DNA of 64,000 bases from Spirochaetaceae bacterium (GCA_028820215.1 JAPPKD010000050.1:6074-70073), one strand, 5' to 3'. Positions 42,882 to 51,794 are shown, counted from the first letter of the stretch. Numbers and translations are program-made. The notes: generated by a model not told the origin, from the letters alone.

Positions 42882-43865
42882 ATGACGCGGCGCCCGTTCG
42901 GAGCCCTGGGCGAGGTGAGCGCGCTCACGCTGGGCGGCGCGGGCCTGATGGGCGGCTGGGGGCACGCCCCCGACCTGGACGAGGCGGTCGCAACGATCCG
43001 CGCTGCCGTCGATGCCGGCGTCGACCACATCGACGTGGCCCCGGGCTACGGCGACGGCGGCGCCGAACGGGCGGTGGGCGCCGCGTTCGGCGGCGCGCTG
43101 CCGGCCGGGGTGCAGATCTCGACCAAGGTGCCGCTGGACCGGCCTTCGCCGGGAGCCGCGCCTGGCCTGATCGAGCGCAGCCTGAACGCCAGCCTGGAGC
43201 GCCTGCGGCTGCCGCGTGTCGATCTGCTGCTCACCCACTGCTGGCTTCTGCCTGACGGAGAGGAAGGTGCCGGCCGTTCGGGAGTGCCGTTCCGGGACTA
43301 CGTGCAGGAGGTGCGACCGGCGCTCGAAAGGCTCGTGGCGGACGGCCGCATCGGCGCATGGGGCATCAGCGGCATCGGCGCACCCGTGACCGTGCAGCAG
43401 GCGCTGCTGGCGCGTCCCCGGCCCGCGGCCGTGCAGGCGATCGCCAACGTGCTGAGCTCGGCCGGCGAGGAGGTGCCGTTCCGCGGACCCTCGACCGGAT
43501 CGGTCGCGGTCGCGGCCGCCGCAGCCGGCGTTCCCGTGATCGGCATCCGCGCGGTCGGCCGCGGTGCGCTGGCCGACGTGCTCGACAAGCAGGTCGACGA
43601 CGATCATCCCATCGCCGTCGACTACCGGCGCGCGGCCGGTCTCCGAAGTCTGGCACGGGCGCGTGGCGTACCGGCGGCCCGCTTGGCCTACCGGTACGCC
43701 CTGTCGCTCCCGGAGGTGGCAACGGTCGCGATCGGCGTGCGCAACCGCGCCGAGCTGGCGGACGCGCTCGCCGCCGAACGTGACGGCGTGCTGGACGCCG
43801 CGGACACGCTGTCATTGCGCGACGCATGTCGCCACCATGGCGGCGGTGAGGTGACTTCGGAATGA
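42882..43865 (+). CDS. Aldo/keto reductase
   Basis: 327 residues in the (beta/alpha)8 AKR fold. The catalytic tetrad is present: Asp51 and Tyr56 (DVAPGYGDGG), Lys82 (STKVPL) and His119 (LLLTHCW). C-terminal NADPH-binding features include VIGIRAVGRGAL and VATVAIGVRNRAELADAL. These enzymes reduce or oxidise sugar carbonyls; galactose- and fucose-dehydrogenase-like members fit a pathway feeding the lactonase and dehydratases in this window (inference). The stop overlaps the GH4 start as ATGA. Confidence 0.87.
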   Translation: MTRRPFGALGEVSALTLGGAGLMGGWGHAPDLDEAVATIRAAVDAGVDHIDVAPGYGDGGAERAVGAAFGGALPAGVQISTKVPLDRPSPGAAPGLIERSLNASLERLRLPRVDLLLTHCWLLPDGEEGAGRSGVPFRDYVQEVRPALERLVADGRIGAWGISGIGAPVTVQQALLARPRPAAVQAIANVLSSAGEEVPFRGPSTGSVAVAAAAAGVPVIGIRAVGRGALADVLDKQVDDDHPIAVDYRRAAGLRSLARARGVPAARLAYRYALSLPEVATVAIGVRNRAELADALAAERDGVLDAADTLSLRDACRHHGGGEVTSE

Positions 43866-45247
43866 GCAAGACGATGGTGCTGGCGGTCATCGGCGGGGGC
43901 AGCTCGCAGTGGATGATCTCGCTGATGAAGGACGTCTACCTGCTGGACGCGGTGGACGGTGGCGAGATCCGGCTGGTGGATCCGGACCGCGGCGGGGCAG
44001 CGGCGGTCGCGTCCATGCTGGCCCGCTTCAACGCGGAGCGCGGCAAGGACTACCGCATCTCCGTGTGTGACGACCGGGCGGAGGCGCTCGGCGGCGCCGA
44101 CTTCGTGATGACCACCTTCAGCCCGGGCAGCATGGACGCCTTCGAGTACGACCTGGAGATCCCCATCCGCTACGGCATCCGCCAGCCGGTCTCCATGACG
44201 GTGGGTCCCGCCGGCATCTCGGCGGCGCTGCGCACCGTGCCGGTCGCCGCAGAGGTCGTGGAGGACATGGAGCGGCACTGCCCGGGCGCTTGGCTGCTGA
44301 ACGTCACCAATCCCATGAGCGCCGTGACGCGGGCCATGAACCTGGCCGCCGACAGCGTGCACGTGGTGGGACTCTGCCACGAGTTCCATGCGTTCCCGGC
44401 CCTGGCCGCCGCCATCCTGGACCTGCACCCGCCGGCGGAGCTCAACGTGGTCGAGCAACTCTACCGGTGGCTGCCGGAGCAGGGGCTGCGCTATGCGGTG
44501 GCCGGCATCAACCACTTCATCTGGATCGTGGCCGCCGAGCTGAACGGCCGCGACGTGCTGCCGGACATCCGCCGCTTCGCGCGCGAGCACCGCGACCTGG
44601 CGCCGGCCGGTGCGCCGTACAGCATGAGCAACCGCCACGCCGCCAAGCTGGCGCTGTGCCGGACCTTCGGCTACCTGCCGCTGGCCGGCGACCGCCACCT
44701 GGTGGAGTTCTGGCCTCACCTGTGCAACGTGCGCAACGGCTATGCCATGCGCTACGCGGTGGAGAAGACGACGGTCGACTCGCGCCGCCACCGCCGCGAG
44801 CAGAACCGCGCGCGCGTGCAGCGCATCGCCGCCGGCACGGAGGAGATGGACTGGACCCGCAGCGGCGAGGAGATGACCGAGGTCATGCACGCCATCCTCA
44901 CCGGCGGCAGCACCACGGCCATCCTCAACCTGCCCAACCAGGGACAGGTCGGAAACCTTCCGCGCGACGCCATCGTGGAGACCCTGGCGACGGTCACCGG
45001 CGAGCAGCCGGTCGAACCTCAGTCGTGCGGCGAGCTCCCCGGCGCCGTGGGTTCGCTCTGCCGGCTGCACGTCGACGTGCAGGAGATGACCGTGCAGGCG
45101 GCCCTGCGGGGCGACCGCGAGCTGCTGGTGGAGGCGCTGTCGCTGGACCCGATGTGCGCGGGCGCCGACTTCGCGGAGATCGGCGATCTGGCCGACGAGC
45201 TGTTGGCCGCCAATCGCCGTTGGTTGCCGCGCTTCTTCGCCTTCTGA
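43862..45247 (+). CDS. Glycoside hydrolase family 4 (NAD- and Mn-dependent alpha/beta-glycosidase)
   Basis: 461 residues, typical for GH4. The Rossmann start VLAVIGGGSSQWMISL binds NAD; NVTNPMSA near 147-154, Cys172 (GLCHE) and His218 (GINHF) are the metal-site residues. GH4 enzymes cleave alpha or beta glycosides by transient oxidation at C3, often on 6-phosphosugars, galacturonides or glucuronides. A phosphate-binding preference cannot be judged. ATGA overlap with the aldo/keto reductase gene makes a two-gene unit. Confidence 0.92.
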   Translation: MSKTMVLAVIGGGSSQWMISLMKDVYLLDAVDGGEIRLVDPDRGGAAAVASMLARFNAERGKDYRISVCDDRAEALGGADFVMTTFSPGSMDAFEYDLEIPIRYGIRQPVSMTVGPAGISAALRTVPVAAEVVEDMERHCPGAWLLNVTNPMSAVTRAMNLAADSVHVVGLCHEFHAFPALAAAILDLHPPAELNVVEQLYRWLPEQGLRYAVAGINHFIWIVAAELNGRDVLPDIRRFAREHRDLAPAGAPYSMSNRHAAKLALCRTFGYLPLAGDRHLVEFWPHLCNVRNGYAMRYAVEKTTVDSRRHRREQNRARVQRIAAGTEEMDWTRSGEEMTEVMHAILTGGSTTAILNLPNQGQVGNLPRDAIVETLATVTGEQPVEPQSCGELPGAVGSLCRLHVDVQEMTVQAALRGDRELLVEALSLDPMCAGADFAEIGDLADELLAANRRWLPRFFAF

Positions 45248-45263
45248 CCACGCCGTCGCGGTA

Positions 45264-45329
45264 TTGCCGCTCAAGAAAAGAACTATTATTCTGTCCTCGC
45301 CAGATTGGCAATTCTTTTTTTGGAGAGGA
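45264..45329 (+). promoter_or_regulatory. Promoter and ribosome-binding site of the repeat lipoprotein gene
   Basis: An AT-rich stretch with -10 TATTAT (45284-45289) and a TTG-containing -35 candidate at 45264-45269 (14 bp, short) or 45261-45266 (17 bp). GGAGAGGA precedes ATG 45335 by 6 nt, one of the few conventional leaders here. Confidence 0.45.
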
Positions 45330-45334
45330 TTTCG

Positions 45335-46234
45335 ATGACAAGGAAGATTTCGCTGTGCGTGGCAGCGGTCGCTGCTTTCGTGCTGGTGCTGAGTGGCTGC
45401 ACCAGGGCGGTACCGACGCCCGATGTCGGGTACGCGATGTACTGGTGGAACTCGCTGAACGGTGACCAGATGGTGGCGGCGCTCTACGGCAATACGGCTA
45501 CCGAGGGGCAGGACGCAGCGGCGCGGAAGATGTACGCCGACCTGGATCAGAGTACCAAGGCCAGGGTGGATCTGGCGGCGACCGAGATCAACGGCCACCG
45601 CAGCTTCCGCACGGTCGGCGAGTGGTGGGAGTCGCTGAACTGCCGGGAGATGAACATCGCGGCGGGCTACGGCAATACGCGCAATCCGATGAGCCCGTAC
45701 TGCGCGCACTATCCGAATACGGGAGCTGCGAGGATTCTTGGCTACGACGCGCTGAAGCACGTCAACCACGTGGGCGGGGCGTTGCTGGGCAAGGGCACGC
45801 ACATGGTGCCCATGGTGCACCCGGCCGCCGCCGAACGGTGGTGGAACGCCTTGGACGGTCCGCAGATGGTCGCGGCGCTGTACGGCGACATGGCCACGAT
45901 GGAGCAGGCAATGGCGGCGAAGCGGATGTTCAAGGACCTGGATGCCGCCACCGTGGTGAAGGTGCTCATGGCGGCGGACGAGATCAACGGCTACATGAGC
46001 TTCTCCAGCGTTGGCGCGTGGTGGGAGTCGCTGAACTGCCAGAAGATGAACATCGCGGCGGGTTACGGCAATACGCACAATCCCATGAGCCCGTACTGCG
46101 CGCACTATCCGGGCTCGGACTTCCCGCCGGAGAAGATCCTCGGCGACGACGCGCTGTACCACGTCAACATGGTCGGCATGGCATTGCTGGGTCGTGACGA
46201 CCCCGGCACGTACCCGCCCGAAGACGAGGGCTGA
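45335..46234 (+). CDS. Lipoprotein with duplicated Trp-rich (WW..LN..QMVAALYG) domain
   Basis: 299 residues. Signal peptide with lipobox LVLSGC (Cys22), so it is lipid-anchored. The rest is two tandem ~130-residue units, each of two sub-repeats: WWNSLNGDQMVAALYG then WWESLNCREMNIAAGYGNT with NPMSPYCAHYP, and WWNALDGPQMVAALYG then WWESLNCQKMNIAAGYGNT with NPMSPYCAHYP. Each unit ends in a VNxVGxALLG helix. Conserved single Cys residues in LNC and PYC may pair within a unit. Similar WW-QMVAALYGD units occur in surface proteins of unrelated bacteria, but I know no function. The stop TGA and the convergent barrel gene's stop share TGATCA. Confidence 0.8.
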   Translation: MTRKISLCVAAVAAFVLVLSGCTRAVPTPDVGYAMYWWNSLNGDQMVAALYGNTATEGQDAAARKMYADLDQSTKARVDLAATEINGHRSFRTVGEWWESLNCREMNIAAGYGNTRNPMSPYCAHYPNTGAARILGYDALKHVNHVGGALLGKGTHMVPMVHPAAAERWWNALDGPQMVAALYGDMATMEQAMAAKRMFKDLDAATVVKVLMAADEINGYMSFSSVGAWWESLNCQKMNIAAGYGNTHNPMSPYCAHYPGSDFPPEKILGDDALYHVNMVGMALLGRDDPGTYPPEDEG

Positions 46235-47668
46235 TCAGTAGCGCACGACGAGTTGCGCGAACACGTTGTCCTTGACGTCGTCCCGGCCCAGCAGGCCGGA
46301 GGCGACGCCGGGGCTCCACTCGAACCACAGGTTGGCGCCGGCCGCGGCCGAGACGTGGTCGCTCAGCCGCAGCCCGGCGCGCGGCGCCAGGTGGAGCGCC
46401 TGCTCGGTGATCCCCCACGCGCCGATCACGCCGACGCTCAACGTCTCCCGGAACAGACTGGTGTCCGCCCGCGCTACCACGTACACCGTCGACGGGTCCT
46501 CCTGGAGCATGTAGAAGTCGCGGAGAGCGGCGACGACGTTCTCCACGAGCGGGCTGTACTCCGACCTGAACTCCGCGTCCGGGTGCAGGATCAGGCGGTG
46601 ATACAGACCGGCCGACACGTTGAACGGCTGTTGGCCGATCGACACCGCGCGGTCTGCCTGCACGGCGTAGAGGATCTCCGGCCGCTTGACGTCGATGCGG
46701 GTGCCGTCCGCGTTCTCGGTCAGCTTGAGACCCGCGTCGGCGGACAGCACGAATCCGGCCAGTGCCGCGCTGGCGCCGACGCCGAAGTTGTGGGCGCGGT
46801 TGTAGCCGGGCACGACGACGCCCCTGATGACATAATGGGTCTCGCCGTCCACCGTGCGCCTCGTCTCCCGAACCCCGCTCAGGTCGAAGTCCGGCGTCTG
46901 ATCGCGGAAGAACGAATAGGTGACCTGCGCGTCCACGTCGAACGACGTGTAGGACAGGGCCGCGTGCACGGAGTGCGCCCACTCCGAGAACAGGGCCACC
47001 CGCGGGTTCTCGAATCGGGCGTCGATGTCGTAATTGATGAAGGTCAGGTCGAAGTCCAGCTCGGCGATGCCGATCAGGTCGGGGGCCAGGAACGGCACGT
47101 AGACCAGCTCCAGGCTCAGCGCGTCGTCCAGGTACGCGGTGACGTGGACCATGGGGTCGGCCAGCGGGCTCTCGAACGCGTCGCCCAGGCCCAAGGTGGC
47201 GGTGTTGGTGTGGTTGACCACGTCCAGGGGGCTCAGCAGGTCGATCTTCCCCCAGTGCACGAACTTCTGACCGACGTCGACATCGAAGGCGTCGGTGCAC
47301 AGCGTGACGTACGCTTGGCGGACGATGAACTCGGGGTCGATCACGGTCACCTCGCCGATGCGCCGCTCGACGGCGGTCTCCGGCACCGCGACGTGCTCGC
47401 CGATCTGGGCGAATGCATGGAGCTCCGCGAACGCGGCCAGGTCGCCGGTGGCGTTGACCGCCTCCACCTGCGCAGCGGCGGTCAGGCGGATCCGCTCGTT
47501 GGTGTAGAGCCGCTCCTCGGCCACCAGGCCGTAGTGGTCGAGCTGCACGAAGCCGCCCAGCGACAGGTCGATGCCGTCCGCCAAGGCGTGCGGCGCCGAC
47601 AGGGCCAGCCCCGCAGCCAGCGCGATCGGGCGAAGCACGCCCCGGATCGATCCCCGTGTCGCTCTCAT
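46235..47668 (-). CDS. Outer-membrane beta-barrel protein associated with an RND/LolA-like system
   Basis: 477 residues. Signal peptide (GVLRPIALAAGLALSAPHAL, then ADG), then alternating amphipathic strands such as FVRQAYVTLCTDAFDVDVGQ, KFVHWGKIDLLSPLDVVN and LELVYVPFLAPDL, finishing NVFAQLVVRY with a C-terminal aromatic Tyr-type barrel signal. The VxVGxQxxxWGxxDxLxPxDVVN stretch is like DUF1302-type barrels that partner with DUF1329/LolA-like proteins and RND transporters. ATG 47668 overlaps the LolA-like stop (ATGA). It probably forms the outer-membrane end of a lipid or hydrophobic-compound exporter. Confidence 0.78.
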   Translation of the reverse strand: MRATRGSIRGVLRPIALAAGLALSAPHALADGIDLSLGGFVQLDHYGLVAEERLYTNERIRLTAAAQVEAVNATGDLAAFAELHAFAQIGEHVAVPETAVERRIGEVTVIDPEFIVRQAYVTLCTDAFDVDVGQKFVHWGKIDLLSPLDVVNHTNTATLGLGDAFESPLADPMVHVTAYLDDALSLELVYVPFLAPDLIGIAELDFDLTFINYDIDARFENPRVALFSEWAHSVHAALSYTSFDVDAQVTYSFFRDQTPDFDLSGVRETRRTVDGETHYVIRGVVVPGYNRAHNFGVGASAALAGFVLSADAGLKLTENADGTRIDVKRPEILYAVQADRAVSIGQQPFNVSAGLYHRLILHPDAEFRSEYSPLVENVVAALRDFYMLQEDPSTVYVVARADTSLFRETLSVGVIGAWGITEQALHLAPRAGLRLSDHVSAAAGANLWFEWSPGVASGLLGRDDVKDNVFAQLVVRY

Positions 47669-48465
47669 TGCCGTTGCAGGTAGCGGTGCGTGAAGTAGCG
47701 GTCGGGGATGTCGTCCGTGAACGACAGCCGTTCGGCGACGATCTCCGAGACGTGACCGGTCTGGTGGTTGATCATGTGCACCCGTGACGGGTAGGCCAGT
47801 CCGTCCTCCCGGTACAGCTCCAGCACCGTGAGTTCCTTGAGCAGGTCGCCGGCCAGGTCGTAGAAGAGGATCCGTTCCGCGACGAAGTCGTCCTTGCGGA
47901 TGTAGTGCTCCTCGCGCGAGTAGCCGAACTCGCGCTGCAGCTCCGGCGTCCTGCCGCGCACGTCCAGGACGTGGTGCCCGTCGCTGCCGGGCGCGTCGTC
48001 CAGCAGGGTGTGGACGTATTCCGCGTCGTCGCGGCTGATCAGGTCGCGGAAGGTGAAGTCGCTGCCCATGAAGTAGCCGCCCCCGGCCGTGCTCAGATCG
48101 ACCCGCTTGACCCTGCCCACGGCCGGCAGGTAGAGCCACATGCTGTCCTCTCCCCGGTTGATGTTGGAGTGCACCAGCAGCGCCGTGCCGCGCACGTTGG
48201 GCGGGAAGGTGAACACGAACAGCCGGTCCTCACGCTCCGGAGAGCGCCGTTTCTGGTACGCGGTGACGCGCGTCACCCGCCGGTCTCCGCCGGGGGAGAC
48301 GACCGTCAGAGTCAGCTCGCCGCTCAGGTTCTCGATCCGGGTCAGGGCGCCGGACCGTTCGAGGATCTGTTCGACGTCCTGGGCGGACAGCGGCCCCGGT
48401 ATCGCCAGCAACGCGGCGAGCGCCAGCGTCAGCGGGATCGACGCAAGCAGGCGGCGGGTGTTCAG
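47665..48465 (-). CDS. Outer membrane lipoprotein-sorting (LolA-like) protein, probable CTG start
   Basis: About 266 residues. Signal peptide RRLLASIPLTLALAALLAIP ending PLSAQ, then a LolA/LppX-like half-barrel: LTLTVVSPGGDRRVTRVTAY, LFVFTFPPNVRGTALLVHSN, MWLYLPAVGRVKRVD and GSDFTFRDLISRDD. This is the periplasmic lipid-carrier type found with RND proteins. No ATG, GTG or TTG fits before the signal. A CTG at 48465-48463 has AAGGGAGGA just upstream and overlaps the RND stop as CTGA, exactly like the ATGA/GTGA junctions elsewhere, so CTG is the best start. Its stop overlaps the barrel gene. Confidence 0.82.
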   Translation of the reverse strand: MNTRRLLASIPLTLALAALLAIPGPLSAQDVEQILERSGALTRIENLSGELTLTVVSPGGDRRVTRVTAYQKRRSPEREDRLFVFTFPPNVRGTALLVHSNINRGEDSMWLYLPAVGRVKRVDLSTAGGGYFMGSDFTFRDLISRDDAEYVHTLLDDAPGSDGHHVLDVRGRTPELQREFGYSREEHYIRKDDFVAERILFYDLAGDLLKELTVLELYREDGLAYPSRVHMINHQTGHVSEIVAERLSFTDDIPDRYFTHRYLQRQ

Positions 48466-50717
48466 CGGTTCCTCCCTTGGCGTGCGGGCAGCTCCCACGT
48501 CGCGATGAACAGGCTCAGGACGAAGGCGCCCGCGATGGCGGCCGCGATCATCATACCGAAGTGGACGGCGCCCGCGAACGAGGAGAGCGCCAGACTCAGG
48601 AAGGCAACCACGGAGGTCAGGAAGCTCATGAACACCGGCACGCCGCTGCCGCGCGCGACGGCGATCGCCAGCCGGATCCCGGCGATGGTGCCCGCCCCGC
48701 GGCGCCAGGCCGCGACGGGCGAGCGGCGCAGCGCGTTGATCACGTGGATGGTGTAGTCGACGGTGAGTCCGAGCGTGACCGCGATCGCGATCACGGTGTA
48801 GTCGTCGAGATGCACGCCGAACAGGGGCGCGGCCCCGGCCACGGCAAGCAGGATCACGCAGGGCGGCAGCAGGCTGAGCGCCGCGAGCTTCAGGTCCCGG
48901 AACGCCGCCAGCACCGTGAGGAAGATGAGCAGCGCGCCGCTGCCGAAGGTGCGCAGCCAGCCGTTGCGCAGCCGGGCGGCGTGACCGAGCAAGTCCTGCA
49001 CCGGCCCCGTGACGCGCAGGGTCCATCCGTCGGGCAGCTCGGCGCGGAGCGCGCCAACCAGGTCCCGGAATCCGAGCAGCGTATCGAAGTCGCGGTAACG
49101 GAGGATGCCGTGCACGCGTGCCACGCTGAAGTCCGCGTCGGTGAGCGCGTCGTAGGCGGCCGGGTTGGCCGAGGCGGCGAAGAACAGCAGGTACTGCGAG
49201 ACGAGCCGCTCGAAGGCGGCGGGGTCGGCCTCGTCCGGCAGCCGCCGGGACTCCGGCTCGCCGTCGGTGAAGTACGAGTTGATGCGCTCGATCACGGTCA
49301 GCAGCGACTGGTGATGGCCGATCTGGCCGCTCCCGGCCAGCGACCGGTGGACGCCCGCGAGCCGTTCCAGCGCTGCGCGCCGCACGAACGCGTTCGGCTC
49401 CCCGGCGTCCAGCTCGATCGCGAACGGCACGGTGCCGGCGAACTTCCCGTTGAAGATACGCTCCGCCTGCACGATCGTCGATGCTTCCGGAAGCTGGTGG
49501 AGCGGGTACGGTTCCGGGCGGAGCCGGGGCAGATTCAGCGCCGCCAGTGCCGCGATCACGGCCAGGACCAGCGCAGCCGCGACCCGATGGCGCGCGAGCG
49601 CCAGCACCAGGGTCACCAGCAGCCGGCGGATGTGCCGGATGATCAGGCGCGGCACGCGGAGCGCGCGTCGGCGAACAGGCCCGAACGCCGGCACCCACCA
49701 GAGCGCCAGCAGCAGCGCCGCCAGCGCCCCGGCGCTGACCGTCACGCCGACGAACAGGTGGGCGCCGCTGCCCAGCCCGATCAGGCTGAGGAAGCCGATG
49801 ACGGTGGTGGCCGCCGTCAGCGCCAGCGGCAGTGCCAGGTAGGCGCGGGTGGCGGGCGCCGAACCGTCTCCGAAGGAGCCCAGGTGGTAGCCGGAGTGAA
49901 TGGCGTAGTCGCTGAGCAGTCCTCCGGCGAACACAGGCAGCAGGACCAGGAGAGGGGTGGCGGCCGCGCCCAGGAGCGTGAACACCACGTAGCCCATGCC
50001 GGCCGCCGAGGCGGTCGCGGCCAGGGCCAGCAGCACGCCGCGCGCCGTGCCGAACGTCAGCAGGAAGACCGTGGCGATCAGGACGCCCGCGAACGGCAGC
50101 AGGGCGCGCACATCGCGGGTCATCAGCCGGGCGACCACGACGGCGATCGGGCGCAGCCCGGTGAAGTGGACGGCGACGTCTTCCCCGGCGAGGGTGCGCT
50201 GCAGCTCCTCCAGCCGCGCCACCAGCTCCTCCGGCGGCAGGCGGGAACCGAGTTCCAGGTAGAACGCCACGGTGCGGAGGTCGGCGCTCCAGTACGGATG
50301 GATCTCCGGAAACAGGGGGTAGGCGAGGCGGAGCTCCTCCGCCGCCGCGGGGTCGTAGGCGTCCACCAGGTCCGGCGGCACGAACGGCCGCGCCGAGATG
50401 TCGTCGGCCGTGGCGCTGACCACGGTGGCGCGCAGCGGCGACGAGTAGCCGCGGACTCCTTCCAGGGCGCGGATGAACGCGTCCACGCGGGCGATCACGC
50501 TCAGGTTCGCGTGGTCCAGCCCGTCGCCGCCGCGCGCGGACAGGTCCACGGCCACGGCGACGACGTTCTCGCCCTGGGACGGCAGGCGGACCTCGCTGTC
50601 GGGGGCCGACAGCGCTTCCGTGCCGCCGCCGGCCGGCCGCAAGAGGACGACCGCTGCCACGAGCGCCGCGGCGCCCAGCGGAACGGCTATCCGTCTACCG
50701 TGCTCGAGGTTACACAC
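48462..50717 (-). CDS. RND/MMPL-family efflux transporter
   Basis: 751 residues with about 12 membrane helices in two halves. Helix 1 is GAAALVAAVVLLRPAGG. A periplasmic domain follows, then TM clusters with LLPVFAGGLLSDYAIHSGYH (Asp in the SD-YAIH proton-relay position) and, in the second half, VTLGLTVDYTIHVINALRRS (VDYTIH). The GxxxDYxxH motifs are those of HpnN/MMPL-type lipid exporters. With LolA-like and barrel partners it probably moves lipids or hydrophobic molecules to the outer membrane. It is first in a three-gene coupled operon. The annotated GTG 50717 is near the limit of the frame; later starts would trim helix 1. Confidence 0.87.
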   Translation of the reverse strand: MCNLEHGRRIAVPLGAAALVAAVVLLRPAGGGTEALSAPDSEVRLPSQGENVVAVAVDLSARGGDGLDHANLSVIARVDAFIRALEGVRGYSSPLRATVVSATADDISARPFVPPDLVDAYDPAAAEELRLAYPLFPEIHPYWSADLRTVAFYLELGSRLPPEELVARLEELQRTLAGEDVAVHFTGLRPIAVVVARLMTRDVRALLPFAGVLIATVFLLTFGTARGVLLALAATASAAGMGYVVFTLLGAAATPLLVLLPVFAGGLLSDYAIHSGYHLGSFGDGSAPATRAYLALPLALTAATTVIGFLSLIGLGSGAHLFVGVTVSAGALAALLLALWWVPAFGPVRRRALRVPRLIIRHIRRLLVTLVLALARHRVAAALVLAVIAALAALNLPRLRPEPYPLHQLPEASTIVQAERIFNGKFAGTVPFAIELDAGEPNAFVRRAALERLAGVHRSLAGSGQIGHHQSLLTVIERINSYFTDGEPESRRLPDEADPAAFERLVSQYLLFFAASANPAAYDALTDADFSVARVHGILRYRDFDTLLGFRDLVGALRAELPDGWTLRVTGPVQDLLGHAARLRNGWLRTFGSGALLIFLTVLAAFRDLKLAALSLLPPCVILLAVAGAAPLFGVHLDDYTVIAIAVTLGLTVDYTIHVINALRRSPVAAWRRGAGTIAGIRLAIAVARGSGVPVFMSFLTSVVAFLSLALSSFAGAVHFGMMIAAAIAGAFVLSLFIATWELPARQGRNR

Positions 50718-50763
50718 GAAGTGATGATGGTCCCGCCACGTTCAAGCGTCCTCGCGTCGGAGG

Positions 50764-50861
50764 TTGCCGGATTGGCGCCGGAGCGGCAATCCGACAGCCT
50801 CCGGCGCCAAAGGCGGGGATGGGCCAAGAAGCCGGAGCCCGAGGCTCCGGCTTCTTGGGGC
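50764..50861. repeat. Dispersed hairpin element downstream of a stop codon (copy 2)
   Basis: Two inverted repeats. First, GGCGCCGGAG and the matching CTCCGGCGCC flank CGGCAATCCGACAGC. Second, a perfect 16-bp stem, CCAAGAAGCCGGAGCC (50824-50839) and GGCTCCGGCTTCTTGG (50843-50858), has a 3-nt loop. GGATTGGCGC and GGGGATGGGCCAAGA are shared with the element at 3744-3834. On the minus strand the hairpin starts 3 nt after the dioxygenase stop; there is no T-run, so it may be an mRNA 3'-end or REP-like element rather than a classic terminator. Confidence 0.65.
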
Positions 50862-51794
50862 TCAGCAGATCAGGCCGCGTTTCGCCCCCGGGCCGTGCGC
50901 GATCGGGTGCTCGCCGATCCAGCGTTCGTCCACCGGCTCGCCGGCGCGCTGGTAGCGCGTGTCGGAGGAGACGCGCACGCGGTCGGTGAGGTTGTCGCCG
51001 GCGGAGTGCATGGTGTGCATGGTGAAGATCAGCAGATCGCCCGCGCGGTAGTCGCTCATCAGCCAGCGGCCGCCCAGCCGGCCGGGCAGCGAGGTGGCGT
51101 CCTTGGTGAAGTGGCCGCCGTTGTGGCGGTCCACCCAGCGCGACGCGCCGGACAGGACCGGGTCCGCCTCCGGCGTGCCGGAGCAGTAGGTGTCGACGTC
51201 CATCCGGCCGTAGGTCTCCTGCACCTCGGTCATGCGGTGCGAGCCTTCCAGGATCATCAGGCCGCCCATCTCCAGCGGCACGTCGCACAGCGGCGTCCAG
51301 CCGGTCAGCAGCTTCTGCGTGCCGCGCCCCATGAAGACGATGTCGTAGTGGGGCGGGGTGGGGGTGTCGACCCCCGGCGACTTGGCGCGCACCCAGATGT
51401 AGTCGAAGTGCCGGACCGGCGTGTCGAAGATGCGCTCGAACACGGCCAGCATCGGTGCGCCGAACACCACCCGTTCCAGCGGCGGGTTGTGCCTGCCCTC
51501 GTCGTGCGCGGCGAGGACCGAGAGACCGGGCTTCGCGATCCCCTCCTCGGGCGGATAGTCGGGATGGAGCTGGCCGGCCGCGGCGATGCGGCGGTAGAGC
51601 TCATGCCCGGCTTCCAGCACCTCGTCCCTCGGCAGCGCATCGCGCAGCAGAACGTAGCCGTCGGCGTCGAGCCGCTCGCGCAGCTCGGAGCCGGCGGCAT
51701 CGGTCGCGGTGACGGCGAGCCTGCCCGGCGCGTGTGACTCGTCACGCAGCGGTCGGCCCTGATAGGTGAGCTCGGCGGTCGCGGCGGTGTCCAT
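50862..51794 (-). CDS. Phytanoyl-CoA dioxygenase (PhyH) family oxygenase, second copy
   Basis: 310 residues. Fe(II) ligands His149-x-Asp151 (PPHYDIVF) and His263 (MHTMHSAG), with Arg272 for 2-oxoglutarate; ILEGSHR at 181-187 corresponds to the GSH motif of the family. It is only distantly similar to the copy at 38023. Substrate unknown. ATG 51794 is 28 bp from the divergent CRTAC1 gene across a shared AT-rich -10 region. A strong hairpin follows the stop. Confidence 0.83.
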   Translation of the reverse strand: MDTAATAELTYQGRPLRDESHAPGRLAVTATDAAGSELRERLDADGYVLLRDALPRDEVLEAGHELYRRIAAAGQLHPDYPPEEGIAKPGLSVLAAHDEGRHNPPLERVVFGAPMLAVFERIFDTPVRHFDYIWVRAKSPGVDTPTPPHYDIVFMGRGTQKLLTGWTPLCDVPLEMGGLMILEGSHRMTEVQETYGRMDVDTYCSGTPEADPVLSGASRWVDRHNGGHFTKDATSLPGRLGGRWLMSDYRAGDLLIFTMHTMHSAGDNLTDRVRVSSDTRYQRAGEPVDERWIGEHPIAHGPGAKRGLIC

